64,000 nt of DNA from Neoroseomonas soli (GTDB taxonomy: Bacteria > Pseudomonadota > Alphaproteobacteria > Acetobacterales > Acetobacteraceae), in NCBI RefSeq assembly GCF_018129065.1, contig NZ_JAAEDM010000010.1, forward strand, positions 29,650 through 93,649, read 5' to 3'. The notes beneath the pieces are model-generated. The model was not told the DNA's origin. It made no database searches and worked only from the letters and a program-made list of their open reading frames with translations. How positions within the stretch are numbered: position 1 is the stretch's first letter; each line of letters begins with the position of its first letter. Shown here piece after piece: positions 1 to 7,555 of the stretch. Position numbers and translations under genes: made by a program.

Positions 1-108
1 GGCGGCCGCCTTCAGGGCAGCGAGCCGGCCCAGCACGTCGGCCGGCGGGATGGCAGGTGCGGTGAACGCCGGCGGGGTGGCGGGCTTCGGCTTCGTGGTG
101 CGCGTCAT
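1..108 (-). CDS. DUF2924-like phage protein, N-terminal part only
   Basis: The first 36 codons of a leftward gene that runs off the window. The start is the ATG at 108-106, preceded on the minus strand by a GGAGAG ribosome site, and it overlaps the stop of the upstream gene as ATGA. The visible part opens MTRTTKPKP and continues as a proline/alanine-rich leader ending VLGRLAALKAAA. I recognise this as the opening of DUF2924 proteins, which in alphaproteobacterial prophages often neighbour a large serine recombinase. Only the leader is visible, so the family call rests on recalled resemblance. A phage recombinase may lie just outside the left edge. Confidence 0.6.
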   Translation of the reverse strand, partial: MTRTTKPKPATPPAFTAPAIPPADVLGRLAALKAAA

Positions 109-308
109 GCGTCTCTCCGGGTGGTCCGGTTTGCATGCAGGCGCTGGGCGGCCGGGAAGTGTAGCAACCGCTCTCCGCGGTCCGCAGCGTCGCGCGCAGC
201 TTCCGCGGCAGCGCGGCTGCGCAGCCGCAGCAGGCCGCGCGCGAGAACGTCGCACACCTCGCGGAGGTGGGGTGGGAGGTGGTGATTGGTCGAGGTCGGC
301 AGGGGCAT
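105..308 (-). CDS. Small conserved phage protein of unknown function (67 aa)
   Basis: A 67-residue leftward ORF with a charged, arginine-rich sequence and a middle segment LREVCDVLARGLLRLRSR. It ends HANRTTRRDA, similar to small proteins I recall immediately before DUF2924 genes. Its stop overlaps the start of that gene (ATGA), which argues for a real, translationally coupled gene. The ATG at 308 lacks a strong ribosome site. No function is known. It could bind DNA given its basic character, but this is a guess. Confidence 0.6.
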   Translation of the reverse strand: MPLPTSTNHHLPPHLREVCDVLARGLLRLRSRAAAEAARDAADRGERLLHFPAAQRLHANRTTRRDA

Positions 309-353
309 CGCGATCCAACACGCATGGTCCTGCCTGTTATGTACGGATTTGGG

Positions 354-377
354 GTGGTGCCGTTCTCACGGCACCAC
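354..377. terminator. Terminator-like hairpin after the leftward lysogeny genes
   Basis: A perfect 10-bp inverted repeat, GTGGTGCCGT and ACGGCACCAC, around the four-base loop TCTC. It begins 15 nt beyond the stop of the leftward gene at 392. No clear U-tract follows on either strand, so intrinsic termination is likely but not certain. Confidence 0.5.
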
Positions 378-391
378 GCGAAGCACCCCGA

Positions 392-1066
392 TCACGCCGC
401 CTTCCGCTTTGCCTCCGACCCGAAGATGGCCCAGACATCGCGCAGCCGACGCTTCATCGTGCTCTCGTCGGGCACCCTGCCGCCCTTCTCGGCAAACCAG
501 CCCTGCACATGCCGGATCAGGGCGCCGAAGGATTCCGGCACGCCCTCGAAGTAGATCAGACGGCACGCCTCGAGCCGAGCCGCGTCCCAATCATAGATCG
601 CTTGCGAACCACGGGACGTCCCGATCTTCGTACCGATCGTGATGTCATCCAGCGCTTCTTCTGTGGCCGCGTAGCGCGCGAACTCCTCGTGGCGCACGCC
701 GACCTCGTCACGAATGACGGTGTAGCCGCGATCCTCTTCGCTCGTGCTGACCAGGCGCCGATAGCAGCCCGGCTCGGCGGCCAGCCAGAAGATAGTCTGA
801 GATCCATGCCGCAGAACGAACCAGGCATCGTCGGGCTTCAGGTCGACGAGACCTTGCATACGAAGGCGGTCATCCGGGATCGGCGCGGCATCACCATCGA
901 GGGCGACCTCGTAATGGCCATCCTCCACCAGCAGGCCAGCCACGGCGGTGCATAACTGGATCTTCCGCTCAGATACCAGCACAGACATGTCGAGCAGCGA
1001 CAGCCCAAGCCGCTCGCACACTTCGTCGATCTGATAGAAGACCTTCTTCTTCGGCGGGTTTGCCAT
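392..1066 (-). CDS. Phage protein of unknown function, third gene of the lysogeny operon
   Basis: A 224-residue protein. I start it at the ATG at 1066 because a strong AGGGAGGAGG site lies just upstream; a TTG five codons earlier would overlap the previous gene. The N-terminus has a lysine cluster (PPKKKVF) and then a segment (YQIDEVCERLGLS) that looks like a short MerR/excisionase-type DNA-binding helix. The middle has tryptophan-rich strands (DDAWFVLRH, FWLAAEPG). Near the C-terminus is an RDVWAIFG segment. No known family is recognised. Its place behind the XRE and ImmA-like genes suggests a regulatory or lysogeny-linked role, which is inference. Confidence 0.75.
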   Translation of the reverse strand: MANPPKKKVFYQIDEVCERLGLSLLDMSVLVSERKIQLCTAVAGLLVEDGHYEVALDGDAAPIPDDRLRMQGLVDLKPDDAWFVLRHGSQTIFWLAAEPGCYRRLVSTSEEDRGYTVIRDEVGVRHEEFARYAATEEALDDITIGTKIGTSRGSQAIYDWDAARLEACRLIYFEGVPESFGALIRHVQGWFAEKGGRVPDESTMKRRLRDVWAIFGSEAKRKAA

Positions 1067-1077
1067 CGCCTCCTCCC

Positions 1078-1359
1078 TCAACCAGCACGCATGCTGCGCA
1101 GGCGCCGATAGGCCAGCACGACACGACCCATGTCCTTGCGCATGTCGGGCGGCAGGCGCTCCGCCTCGACGAACAACGCGTCGAGTGGAATACCGAGAAT
1201 CGCCGCGGCGCGCTGGACCACCTCATCGCTCGGTGGCCTGTCGAGATTGCGCTCGATCCGAGACCAGTAGCCAGGGGAGATGCCCATCCGCTCGGCCAGG
1301 TCATTGAGCCCGATCGCGAGCTCCGTGCGCCGGGCGCGCACCACATCGCCGAACGCCAT
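1078..1359 (-). CDS. XRE-family transcriptional regulator (93 aa), probable phage repressor
   Basis: A small DNA-binding protein with one helix-turn-helix domain spanning most of residues 5-65. The motif LNDLAERMGISPGYWSRIERNLDRPPS is typical of XRE/Cro-CI proteins: the second helix follows GISPGYWSRIE. The true start is the ATG at 1359, which overlaps the stop of the ImmA-like gene (TGATG); the longer open frame upstream is only the antisense side of that gene. Coupling with a metallopeptidase of the ImmA/IrrE type is the classic arrangement in which the peptidase inactivates the repressor and triggers induction. It probably binds the divergent control region at 2.1-2.4 kb. Confidence 0.88.
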   Translation of the reverse strand: MAFGDVVRARRTELAIGLNDLAERMGISPGYWSRIERNLDRPPSDEVVQRAAAILGIPLDALFVEAERLPPDMRKDMGRVVLAYRRLRSMRAG

Positions 1360-2087
1360 CACACGCCTCCTTCCACCAAGCCGTAGCGCGACAGGCGCAC
1401 GGCGATGAACCGCTCCGACACACCGAAATCGCCGGCCAGCGCCGCCAGCACGCCGGCCAGGACATCGGACGGATTGCCGGCCGCGACGATCGGACTGGCC
1501 GGTCGGCCCTGGTGCGGCCCGCGGCAAAGCCGGAGCCCTTCGCTGCGCGCATAGGCCAGCAATCGCGTGTGCAGCGGCACCGGCGGCGCCAGCAGAGCGC
1601 CCATGAATTCATTGGCGCGGGCCTCGGCGCCACGACCCTGGCGTTCGAGCGCCCGCGGGGAACTGGCCACCGCATGATAGCGCTGGTCTCCCCTGGCCAG
1701 CGCAGCCGGCACGTCGAACAGCAAATGGCCGAGCTCATGCGCCGCCGTGCTCAGCGCCAGGTCAGGGCGATTGGCTGTCATCGGTCCATTGACCGCGATG
1801 TAGGCCCAGCCCGGTTCGTGCGCATCGATGTCGCAGAGGCCGAGCACCGTGTGGCCGAACTCGTCGCGCAGCGCGCGGCCCAGCTCCCAGGACACGGACA
1901 GGCGCTGCTCGTTCACCTCGACCGCGCGACAGGCGTCGATCAGTGCCGGGAGGGTGAGCGCGAGGCTGTCGGGCTCGCGCGGGATCTGGCGTCGGACCTG
2001 GGCGGCGACGGTACGAATGGCTGGGGCAGCTGCGTCCTGGCGCGGGCTGAGCGCCGCGGCTGCGGGATAGGCGATCGCGATGGACAT
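1359..2087 (-). CDS. ImmA/IrrE-family metallopeptidase
   Basis: A 242-residue zinc-metallopeptidase-like protein. The HExxH motif is at residues 117-121 (HELGHLLFD), and the family's EARANEFMGALLAP signature follows at about 155-167. This supplies the third zinc ligand region and is diagnostic of ImmA/IrrE proteins such as Bacillus ImmA, which cleaves the ImmR repressor. The C-terminal 50 residues (FGVSERFIAVRLSRYGLV) form the usual winged or HTH-like segment. It is the first gene of the leftward operon and is coupled to the XRE gene. The likely role is induction control of the prophage by repressor cleavage. Confidence 0.88.
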   Translation of the reverse strand: MSIAIAYPAAAALSPRQDAAAPAIRTVAAQVRRQIPREPDSLALTLPALIDACRAVEVNEQRLSVSWELGRALRDEFGHTVLGLCDIDAHEPGWAYIAVNGPMTANRPDLALSTAAHELGHLLFDVPAALARGDQRYHAVASSPRALERQGRGAEARANEFMGALLAPPVPLHTRLLAYARSEGLRLCRGPHQGRPASPIVAAGNPSDVLAGVLAALAGDFGVSERFIAVRLSRYGLVEGGV

Positions 2088-2178
2088 AGGAACCAGGTCC
2101 CTGGCTTAGAGATGATCGGGCAACAGTAAGTTCACTTTATGTTCCCGTCCGTGGAGGTGTCCAGCGGTCGCGACGGGA

Positions 2179-2326
2179 GGGGGTGCGGTGATCGCGGCGA
2201 TCCCGCACCCCCTGGTGCGTAAGTGATTGATGGGCAGTGCTAACGCGTTGACTTGTTATGGGGTGCGATGATCGGCGGGGGCGTTCAACGCACCCCTGCG
2301 CACCCCCTTGCCCTAGCCGCACCCCC
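2179..2326. promoter_or_regulatory. Divergent early control region with repeated GGGGTGCG / CGCACCCC boxes
   Basis: The 294-bp gap between the leftward lysogeny operon and the rightward early operon. At 2179-2212 the arms GGGGGTGCGG and CCGCACCCCC flank a second palindrome, GATCGC-G-GCGATC, so almost the whole stretch is a nested inverted repeat. The half-site GGGGTGCGATGATCG recurs at 2260-2274, and CGCACCCC recurs at 2289-2296, 2299-2306 and 2318-2325. Six copies in 150 bp beside an XRE repressor gene are what one expects of phage operators. The large palindrome could also be a bidirectional terminator. No clear -35/-10 pair was assigned. Confidence 0.6.
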
Positions 2327-2381
2327 GACCGCGGCGCTGATCTCGGCTCATCGCAATCAACCGAGGCGGAAGGGCCGTGGG

Positions 2382-2966
2382 ATGAGAGAGAAACAGAAAT
2401 CGCAGGCACATCTTCCTGAAAGTTGGGATGAACGTCAGGTCCGCGTGGCTCTGGCGGCGGCTCGCTGCCACGCCGCGCGTTTCGCCCGACAGCGTCGCCT
2501 GGCCCGGGAGGACCGGGAGGACCTGACCCAGGACATCCTGCTGGTCATCCTCGAGGCGGGCCAGCGCTTCGACGCCACGCGGGCGTCCTGGGCCACCTTC
2601 GTTGCGGTGCTCGCGCGGCGTGCCGTCATCGAGCGGGCGCGGCAGCCATCGCCGCCGGCGTGCGTGTCCCTCGATGGCGAGTTCGCTGCCGACATCCGCA
2701 GTTCGCTCGCGGTGCCACAGGCGGATCCCGACATCGCCGTCGCGTTCGGGCGCGTCGGCGAGGATCTACCACCGGCACCGCGAGCGCTGCTGCGGCGGAT
2801 CATCCTGCACCGTGATGTCGCAGCGGCGCGCGACGCCGGCGCTGTCTCTCCCGCCACTTTCTATCGCGAGCTGCACGACCTGCGCTGCTGGCTGCGTGCG
2901 CTCGGCGTGCGTCCTGCGGCGGCAGCACCCATGCGTGCGACGGCGCCGATGCGATCGGGGCCGTGA
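2382..2966 (+). CDS. Sigma-70-like RNA polymerase factor of phage origin
   Basis: A 194-residue protein, starting at the ATG at 2382, seven bases after GGAAGGG. Residues 35-85 resemble sigma region 2: DREDLTQDILLVILEAGQRFDATRASWATFVAVLARRAV contains the DLxQDxxL helix and the aromatic core (WATFV) used for -10 recognition. The C-terminal part (LHRDVAAARDAGAVSPATFYRELHDLR) looks like a region 4 HTH. As first gene of the rightward early operon it may redirect host polymerase to phage promoters. Similarity is at the motif level only. It could alternatively be a sigma-like antiterminator or regulator. Confidence 0.7.
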   Translation: MREKQKSQAHLPESWDERQVRVALAAARCHAARFARQRRLAREDREDLTQDILLVILEAGQRFDATRASWATFVAVLARRAVIERARQPSPPACVSLDGEFAADIRSSLAVPQADPDIAVAFGRVGEDLPPAPRALLRRIILHRDVAAARDAGAVSPATFYRELHDLRCWLRALGVRPAAAAPMRATAPMRSGP

Positions 2967-3031
2967 GAAGGATTTCGCGCAGATCCGTAAATAACAAAGT
3001 GAGCACCACGCGTCGAAGGGAGCCCCACACG

Positions 3032-3415
3032 ATGCACTTCACATCCCCCGAATTGCTGTCGAACGAGATCCTGCTGAGCATCGAGGATCTGCTTGACGTC
3101 GTGCTGACCGAGAATGGGCTGTGCGACCGCTACGCCGATGCGTCGCCCGGCGAGGCGATCGTCTATCACATCGGCCTGCTGGCCCGCGATCGCGACAAGG
3201 TCGCGTCCGAACTGTCGGCCGAGCGCCGCGAGGATCTCGAAGCCGTCGCGCGGCGCGTCTGGGCGATGGCGGAAGCCGGTCTCGGTCATCTCGTGCAGCG
3301 CCGCGTCGCCGAGGGGCGCTGCGCCTATCTGCTGATCGTCCGGCCGCGGCCGCTCAGCGCCCGGAGCGCGGCCGGCTACGTGCTGGCCGACCTGCTCGGC
3401 CGGGAGGCGGCGTGA
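3032..3415 (+). CDS. Early phage protein of unknown function (127 aa)
   Basis: Starts at the ATG at 3032 behind GAAGGGAG; an in-frame upstream start at 2963 would overlap the sigma-like gene and lacks a ribosome site. The protein opens MHFTSPELLSNEILLSIEDLLDVVL and is mostly helical, with acidic and arginine-rich stretches. Its stop overlaps the next gene's start (TGATG). No domain is recognised. Its place directly before recombination and replication genes suggests an accessory role there. Confidence 0.7.
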   Translation: MHFTSPELLSNEILLSIEDLLDVVLTENGLCDRYADASPGEAIVYHIGLLARDRDKVASELSAERREDLEAVARRVWAMAEAGLGHLVQRRVAEGRCAYLLIVRPRPLSARSAAGYVLADLLGREAA

Positions 3416-3957
3416 TGGAAGCAGCCCGCCGCAACCAACCCACGATCGACGACACGCGCCTCCTGCCAATCGGCCAGGTGATCGACCTGCCGGCCGAGCA
3501 TCTCGCCCTGCTGCAGGAGGAGGCGCGATCCCGTCTCGACATCGCCAAGCGCGCGCTCGACTGGATCGAGGGTGCCATCGCCATGCGCTACGAGCAGCGC
3601 GCCATCGGTGCCCGCGCCGCGGCCGGCAAGGATACCGGCACCGTCCGCTTCCAGGACGGCAACGTCGAGGTCACCGCCGATCTGCCGAAGAAGGTGGAAT
3701 GGGACCAGCGCCGGCTCGCCGCGCTCGCCGAGCAGATCCGCGCCGGCGGTGAGGATCCCGGCGACTATGTCGAGGTCAGCTTCAAGGTGGCCGAGCGCGC
3801 CTATGCCGCCTGGCCGGAGCGCATTCGCGGCGCGTTCGAGCCGGCGCGTACGGTGCGCACGGGCAAGCCGACCTACCGGCTCACCATCCTCTCCGACACT
3901 GAGCGGCGCGACAGCCCGCACGCCGATGTCCCCGCGACCTTCGGGAGGATCGGCTAA
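3415..3957 (+). CDS. Early phage protein of unknown function (180 aa)
   Basis: A 180-residue charged protein. The start ATG at 3415 overlaps the previous stop, and its own stop overlaps the next start (TAATG), so it sits in a tightly coupled run. The N-terminal half is helical (LALLQEEARSRLDIAKRALDWIEGAIAMRY). The middle has the short repeat-like segment DGNVEVTADLPKKVEWDQ, and a C-terminal WPERIRGAFEPARTVRTGKPTYRL stretch follows. This pattern recurs in alphaproteobacterial phages next to RecA-like ATPases, but the function is unknown to me. Confidence 0.7.
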   Translation: MEAARRNQPTIDDTRLLPIGQVIDLPAEHLALLQEEARSRLDIAKRALDWIEGAIAMRYEQRAIGARAAAGKDTGTVRFQDGNVEVTADLPKKVEWDQRRLAALAEQIRAGGEDPGDYVEVSFKVAERAYAAWPERIRGAFEPARTVRTGKPTYRLTILSDTERRDSPHADVPATFGRIG

Positions 3958-4832
3958 TGGCCCTGCGCATCATCACCGCCGACGAGCGGCTGGCCGAACC
4001 GCGCGGCGTCAAGGCCGTGATCTTCGGCAAGAGCGGCATCGGCAAGACCTCGTTGCTCTGGACGCTGCCCGCAGAGAGCACGCTGTTTATCGACCTCGAG
4101 GCCGGCGATCTCGCGGTGCAGGGTTGGTCCGGCTCCTCCATCCGACCGCGGACCTGGGAGGACTGCCGCGACCTCGCGCTGTTCCTCGCCGGGCCGAACC
4201 CCGCGCTACGCGACGAGCAGGCCTACTCGACCGCGCAGCACGCTCGCGTGCTGCAGGAGTACGGTGATCCCGCGACGACGGAACGCTTTTCGACGATCTT
4301 CGTCGACAGCATCACGGTCGCGGGGCGGCTGTGCTTCCAGTGGTGCCGCGGCCAGCCCGAGGCGTTCTCTGAGCGCACCGGTAAGCCCGATGTGCGCGGC
4401 GCCTACGGGCTGCACGGGCGAGAGATGATCGCCTGGCTCACGCATCTGCAGCACGCGCGCGGCCGCAACGTGATCTTCGTCGGCATCCTCGACGAGCGCA
4501 CCGACGACTTCAACCGCAAGGTCTTCGCGCCGCAGATCGACGGCAGCAAGACCGGCCAGGAACTGCCGGGCATCGTCGACCAGGTCATCACCATGGCCGA
4601 GGTCAAGGACGAGGCAGGCGCGCCGCACCGCGCGCTGGTCTGCCAGACCATCAATCCCTGGGGTTTCCCGGCCAAGGACCGCTCCGGCCGCCTCGACCTG
4701 ATCGAGCCGCCGCATCTCGGCCGCCTGTTCGAGAAGATCGCCGGGCCCGCGCGCCCGCCGGCAGAGCGCCTCGCCTTGTCAGCGCCGACGCTCGCCGTCC
4801 CCGACACCTCCTCCACCACGCCCAGCACCTGA
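3957..4832 (+). CDS. RecA-like AAA ATPase, Sak4-type recombinase candidate
   Basis: A 291-residue P-loop ATPase. Walker A is GKSGIGKT at residues 24-31, preceded by strand VIF. A second strand FIDLEAGD is at 44-51, and the Walker B-like segment TIFVDS is at 113-118. This compact RecA-core layout matches phage NTP-binding proteins of the AAA_24/Sak4 type, which assist single-strand annealing together with a phage SSB. The C-terminal 40 residues are proline/alanine-rich and probably unstructured. It is coupled to the gene before it and followed by an SSB/DUF669-like gene, which supports a recombination role. Biochemical activity is inferred. Confidence 0.78.
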   Translation: MALRIITADERLAEPRGVKAVIFGKSGIGKTSLLWTLPAESTLFIDLEAGDLAVQGWSGSSIRPRTWEDCRDLALFLAGPNPALRDEQAYSTAQHARVLQEYGDPATTERFSTIFVDSITVAGRLCFQWCRGQPEAFSERTGKPDVRGAYGLHGREMIAWLTHLQHARGRNVIFVGILDERTDDFNRKVFAPQIDGSKTGQELPGIVDQVITMAEVKDEAGAPHRALVCQTINPWGFPAKDRSGRLDLIEPPHLGRLFEKIAGPARPPAERLALSAPTLAVPDTSSTTPST

Positions 4833-4844
4833 CGGAGATCCCGC

Positions 4845-5486
4845 ATGGCTTCCTGGAACGACTACAACGACGCGCGCCAGAACCCGAACCTAATCCCCAA
4901 GGGCACCATCGCGAAGGTCCGGCTGACGATCCGCCCGGGCGGCTTCGATGATCCGAGCCAGGGCTGGACCGGCGGCTACGCCACGCGGGGCAGCACCGGC
5001 GCCGTGTACCTCAACGGCGAATTCACCGTGTCGGAGGGACCCTACGCCAAGCGCAAGATCTTCACGCTGATCGGCCTCTACAGCCCGAAGGGCCCGGACT
5101 GGGCCAACATGGGCCGCTCCTTCGTGCGGGGGATGCTCAACTCCGCGCGCGGCATCTCCGACAAGGATGTCTCGCCCCAGGCGCAGGCGGCCCGGCGCAT
5201 CGGCGGCTTCGCGGATCTCGATGGCCTCGAGTTCGTCGCCAAGGTCGATATCGGCACAGACGCCAACGGCGAGGAGAAGAACGAGATCCGCATGGCGGTG
5301 ACGCCCGACCACCGCGGCTATGCCGAGGCGATGGGCGCACACCGCATGTCCGCCACGGCGCCGGCCTACACGCCGCCGGCGCAGCCGCCCAGCCAACCGG
5401 CTGCGCCGATCCCCCACGGCGCCTTTCCCGCCGCGGCCTCCGCGCCGCCCGCCGGCAACGACCCGCGCCCGGCCTGGGCGCGCTGA
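4845..5486 (+). CDS. SSB-like / DUF669-like phage DNA-metabolism protein
   Basis: A 213-residue protein starting 12 nt after the RecA-like gene. Residues 1-150 are strand-rich, with KGTIAKVRLTIRPGG, a glycine-rich turn (SQGWTGGYATRG), KRKIFTLIGLYS, and a final domain GLEFVAKVDIGTDANGEEKNEIRM. The residues after about 165 are a proline/alanine-rich tail ending NDPRPAWAR. A compact beta domain with a disordered tail, paired with a Sak4-like ATPase, is the layout of phage single-stranded-DNA-binding or DUF669 proteins. The usual acidic DDxxF tip of bacterial SSB is absent. The function is inferred mainly from context. Confidence 0.6.
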   Translation: MASWNDYNDARQNPNLIPKGTIAKVRLTIRPGGFDDPSQGWTGGYATRGSTGAVYLNGEFTVSEGPYAKRKIFTLIGLYSPKGPDWANMGRSFVRGMLNSARGISDKDVSPQAQAARRIGGFADLDGLEFVAKVDIGTDANGEEKNEIRMAVTPDHRGYAEAMGAHRMSATAPAYTPPAQPPSQPAAPIPHGAFPAAASAPPAGNDPRPAWAR

Positions 5487-5503
5487 GGGGAGGCCCGGCA
5501 CGC

Positions 5504-7180
5504 ATGCTGCTCCGGCCGCGACAGAAGGTCTTCGTCGAGCGCAGCCTGCGTGCGCTCGGCGAGCACGGCAACACGCTCGGCGTCGCCCCGACCGGCGCCG
5601 GCAAGACGATCATGCTGTCGGCGGCGGTGGGCGAGCACATCGATGGCAGTGCCGCCAAGGCCGCCGTCCTCGCGCATCGGGATGAGCTGACGGCACAGAA
5701 CCTGGCGAAGTTCCGCCGCGTGAATCCCGACGTCATCACCTCGGTCGTGGATGCGGGCCAGAAGTCATGGGCCGGCCAGGTCACCTTTGCCATGGTGCCG
5801 ACGCTGACGCGCGCGGCGAACCTCGACGCGATGCCGGCGCTGGACCTGCTGGTGATAGACGAGGCGCATCACGCCGTCGCCGACAGCTACCGCCGCATCA
5901 TCGATCGGGCGCTGCAGCGGAATCCGGACTGCCGGATCTATGGCGTCACCGCCACGCCGAACCGCGGCGACAAGGTCGGGCTGCGCCAGGTGTTCTCGAA
6001 CGTCGCCGACCAGATCCGGCTCGGCGAGCTGATCGCCTCCGGCCACCTGGTGCCGCCGCGCACCTTCATCATCGATGTCGGTGTGCAGGACGAGCTGCGC
6101 GCGGTGCGGCGCAGCGGCGACGATTTCGACATGGGCGCGGTCGCCCGCGTCATGGACACGGTGCCGGTCACCGACGCGGTCGTGAAGCACTGGCAGGAGA
6201 AGGCCGGCGGCCGCCAGACGGTGGCGTTCTGCTCCACCGTCGCCCATGCGGAGCATGTCGCCGCTGCCTTCAACGCAGCCGGCGTCCCCACCGTCTTGGT
6301 GACCGGCGACATGCCCGAGGGGGAGCGGCGCTCCGTCCTGGCCGCCTACGCCAGGGGCGAGGCGCGCATCGTCGTCAACGTGGCAGTACTGACCGAGGGC
6401 TGGGATCACCCGCCAACCTCCTGTGTCGTGCTGCTCCGGCCGAGCTCCTTCAAATGCACCATGATCCAGATGGTCGGCCGCGGGCTGCGCACCGTGGATC
6501 CCAACGAACATCCCGGCATCGTCAAGCGCGACTGCATCGTGCTCGACTTCGGCACCTCCTCGCAGATCCATGGCTGCCTGGAGCAGGACGTCGATCTCGA
6601 TAGCCAGCCCGGCGAGGGCGAGCCGCCCACCAAGGCCTGCCCCTCCTGCGACGCCGAGGTGCCGATCGCGGTGATGGAGTGCCCGATCTGCGGTCACGCC
6701 TTCGAGCCCCGCGGGCGCGAGACGGCGCCGCTCGCCGACTTCATCATGACGGAGATCGACCTCCTCCGCCGCTCCGCCTTCCAGTGGTGCGACCTGTTCG
6801 GCGACGACGCCGCGCTGCTGGCCAATGGCTTCAACGGTTGGGCCGGTATCTTCTTCCTGAACGGGGCGTGGCACGCGGTCGGCGGGGCGAAGGAGGAGCG
6901 GCCGCGCCTGCTGTCCATCGGTGAGCGGCTGGTGGCGCTGGCCGCGGCCGACGACTGGCTGAACACCCACGAGAGCGACGAGAGCGCCCATAAGAGCCGG
7001 CGCTGGCTGCGCGAGCCGCCGACCGAGCGGCAGCTGATTCACCTGCCCCCGGCAGCCCGGGCCGATCTCGGCATGACACGCTACCAGGCCTCGGCGCTGC
7101 TGACCTTCAAGTTCAACCGCCAGGCCATCCAGCATCTCGTGCGCAGCGCCCAGCCCGCGGCGCTGAGGCAGGCAGCATGA
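5504..7180 (+). CDS. DEAD/DEAH-type superfamily 2 helicase with C-terminal zinc ribbon
   Basis: A 558-residue SF2 helicase. Motif I is APTGAGKT at 28-35, motif II is DEAH at 119-122, motif III VTATP is at 148-152, and motif VI QMVGRGLR is at 322-329. A four-cysteine zinc ribbon follows (C379, C382, C393, C396), then about 150 residues of accessory domain. This matches phage replicative or recombinational helicases related to the RadD/UvsW group, which act on branched DNA. It lies between the SSB-like gene and the nuclease genes of the early operon. It belongs to the phage recombination and replication set, and its precise substrate cannot be read from sequence. Confidence 0.88.
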   Translation: MLLRPRQKVFVERSLRALGEHGNTLGVAPTGAGKTIMLSAAVGEHIDGSAAKAAVLAHRDELTAQNLAKFRRVNPDVITSVVDAGQKSWAGQVTFAMVPTLTRAANLDAMPALDLLVIDEAHHAVADSYRRIIDRALQRNPDCRIYGVTATPNRGDKVGLRQVFSNVADQIRLGELIASGHLVPPRTFIIDVGVQDELRAVRRSGDDFDMGAVARVMDTVPVTDAVVKHWQEKAGGRQTVAFCSTVAHAEHVAAAFNAAGVPTVLVTGDMPEGERRSVLAAYARGEARIVVNVAVLTEGWDHPPTSCVVLLRPSSFKCTMIQMVGRGLRTVDPNEHPGIVKRDCIVLDFGTSSQIHGCLEQDVDLDSQPGEGEPPTKACPSCDAEVPIAVMECPICGHAFEPRGRETAPLADFIMTEIDLLRRSAFQWCDLFGDDAALLANGFNGWAGIFFLNGAWHAVGGAKEERPRLLSIGERLVALAAADDWLNTHESDESAHKSRRWLREPPTERQLIHLPPAARADLGMTRYQASALLTFKFNRQAIQHLVRSAQPAALRQAA

Positions 7181-7183
7181 GTC

Positions 7184-7555
7184 ATGATCCGCGCCCCCGA
7201 GATGCCCTGCGCGGTCTGCTCCCGCCCGGCGCGTGGCTTTGGCTGGTTCGACCCGGCGCCACGGAAGAAGCCGCGGCCCTCGGCCTGCTTCTGCTGCATC
7301 GCTTGCCAGGGCTTCTGGTCGCGCTTGGCGGGGAGGTCGTCCGCCGTGGTTGACCTCACCGAGCAGGAGAAGGCCGCCATGCGGGCCGCGCTGCGCCCCC
7401 TGGGCGAGATCATGGCTGAGATCGGCTGGGGCACGCGGCTCCAGGACCTCACCGGGCCGCAAGTGCTGACGTTGATCGAGGTTGCGGTCGGCGCCTTCCA
7501 GGAGGCGATGCAGGCGATTGCCCGCGGCCAGACCATCGAGGAGCTGTCCCTCTGA
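7184..7555 (+). CDS. DUF6511-like zinc-binding phage protein
   Basis: A 123-residue protein with an N-terminal cysteine module: C9 and C12 in the CAVC motif, then ACFCCIACQ near residues 34-42. This very likely forms a zinc finger. The second half is helical (LTEQEKAAMRAALRPLGEIMAEIG and VLTLIEVAVGAFQEAM). I recall this layout (PARGFGWF motif plus cysteines plus helical tail) as DUF6511. The family function is unknown. Its stop overlaps the nuclease start (TGATG). An overlapping 57-codon frame from 7177 is probably spurious. Confidence 0.65.
   Translation: MIRAPEMPCAVCSRPARGFGWFDPAPRKKPRPSACFCCIACQGFWSRLAGRSSAVVDLTEQEKAAMRAALRPLGEIMAEIGWGTRLQDLTGPQVLTLIEVAVGAFQEAMQAIARGQTIEELSL

Noticed and set aside
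7177..7350. A 57-codon gene starting at ATG 7177, overlapping the helicase stop
   Set aside because: Overlaps almost wholly with the DUF6511-like gene, which has recognisable cysteine motifs.
5765..7462. 565-residue leftward ORF
   Set aside because: Antisense to the SF2 helicase, whose motifs are all present on the plus strand.
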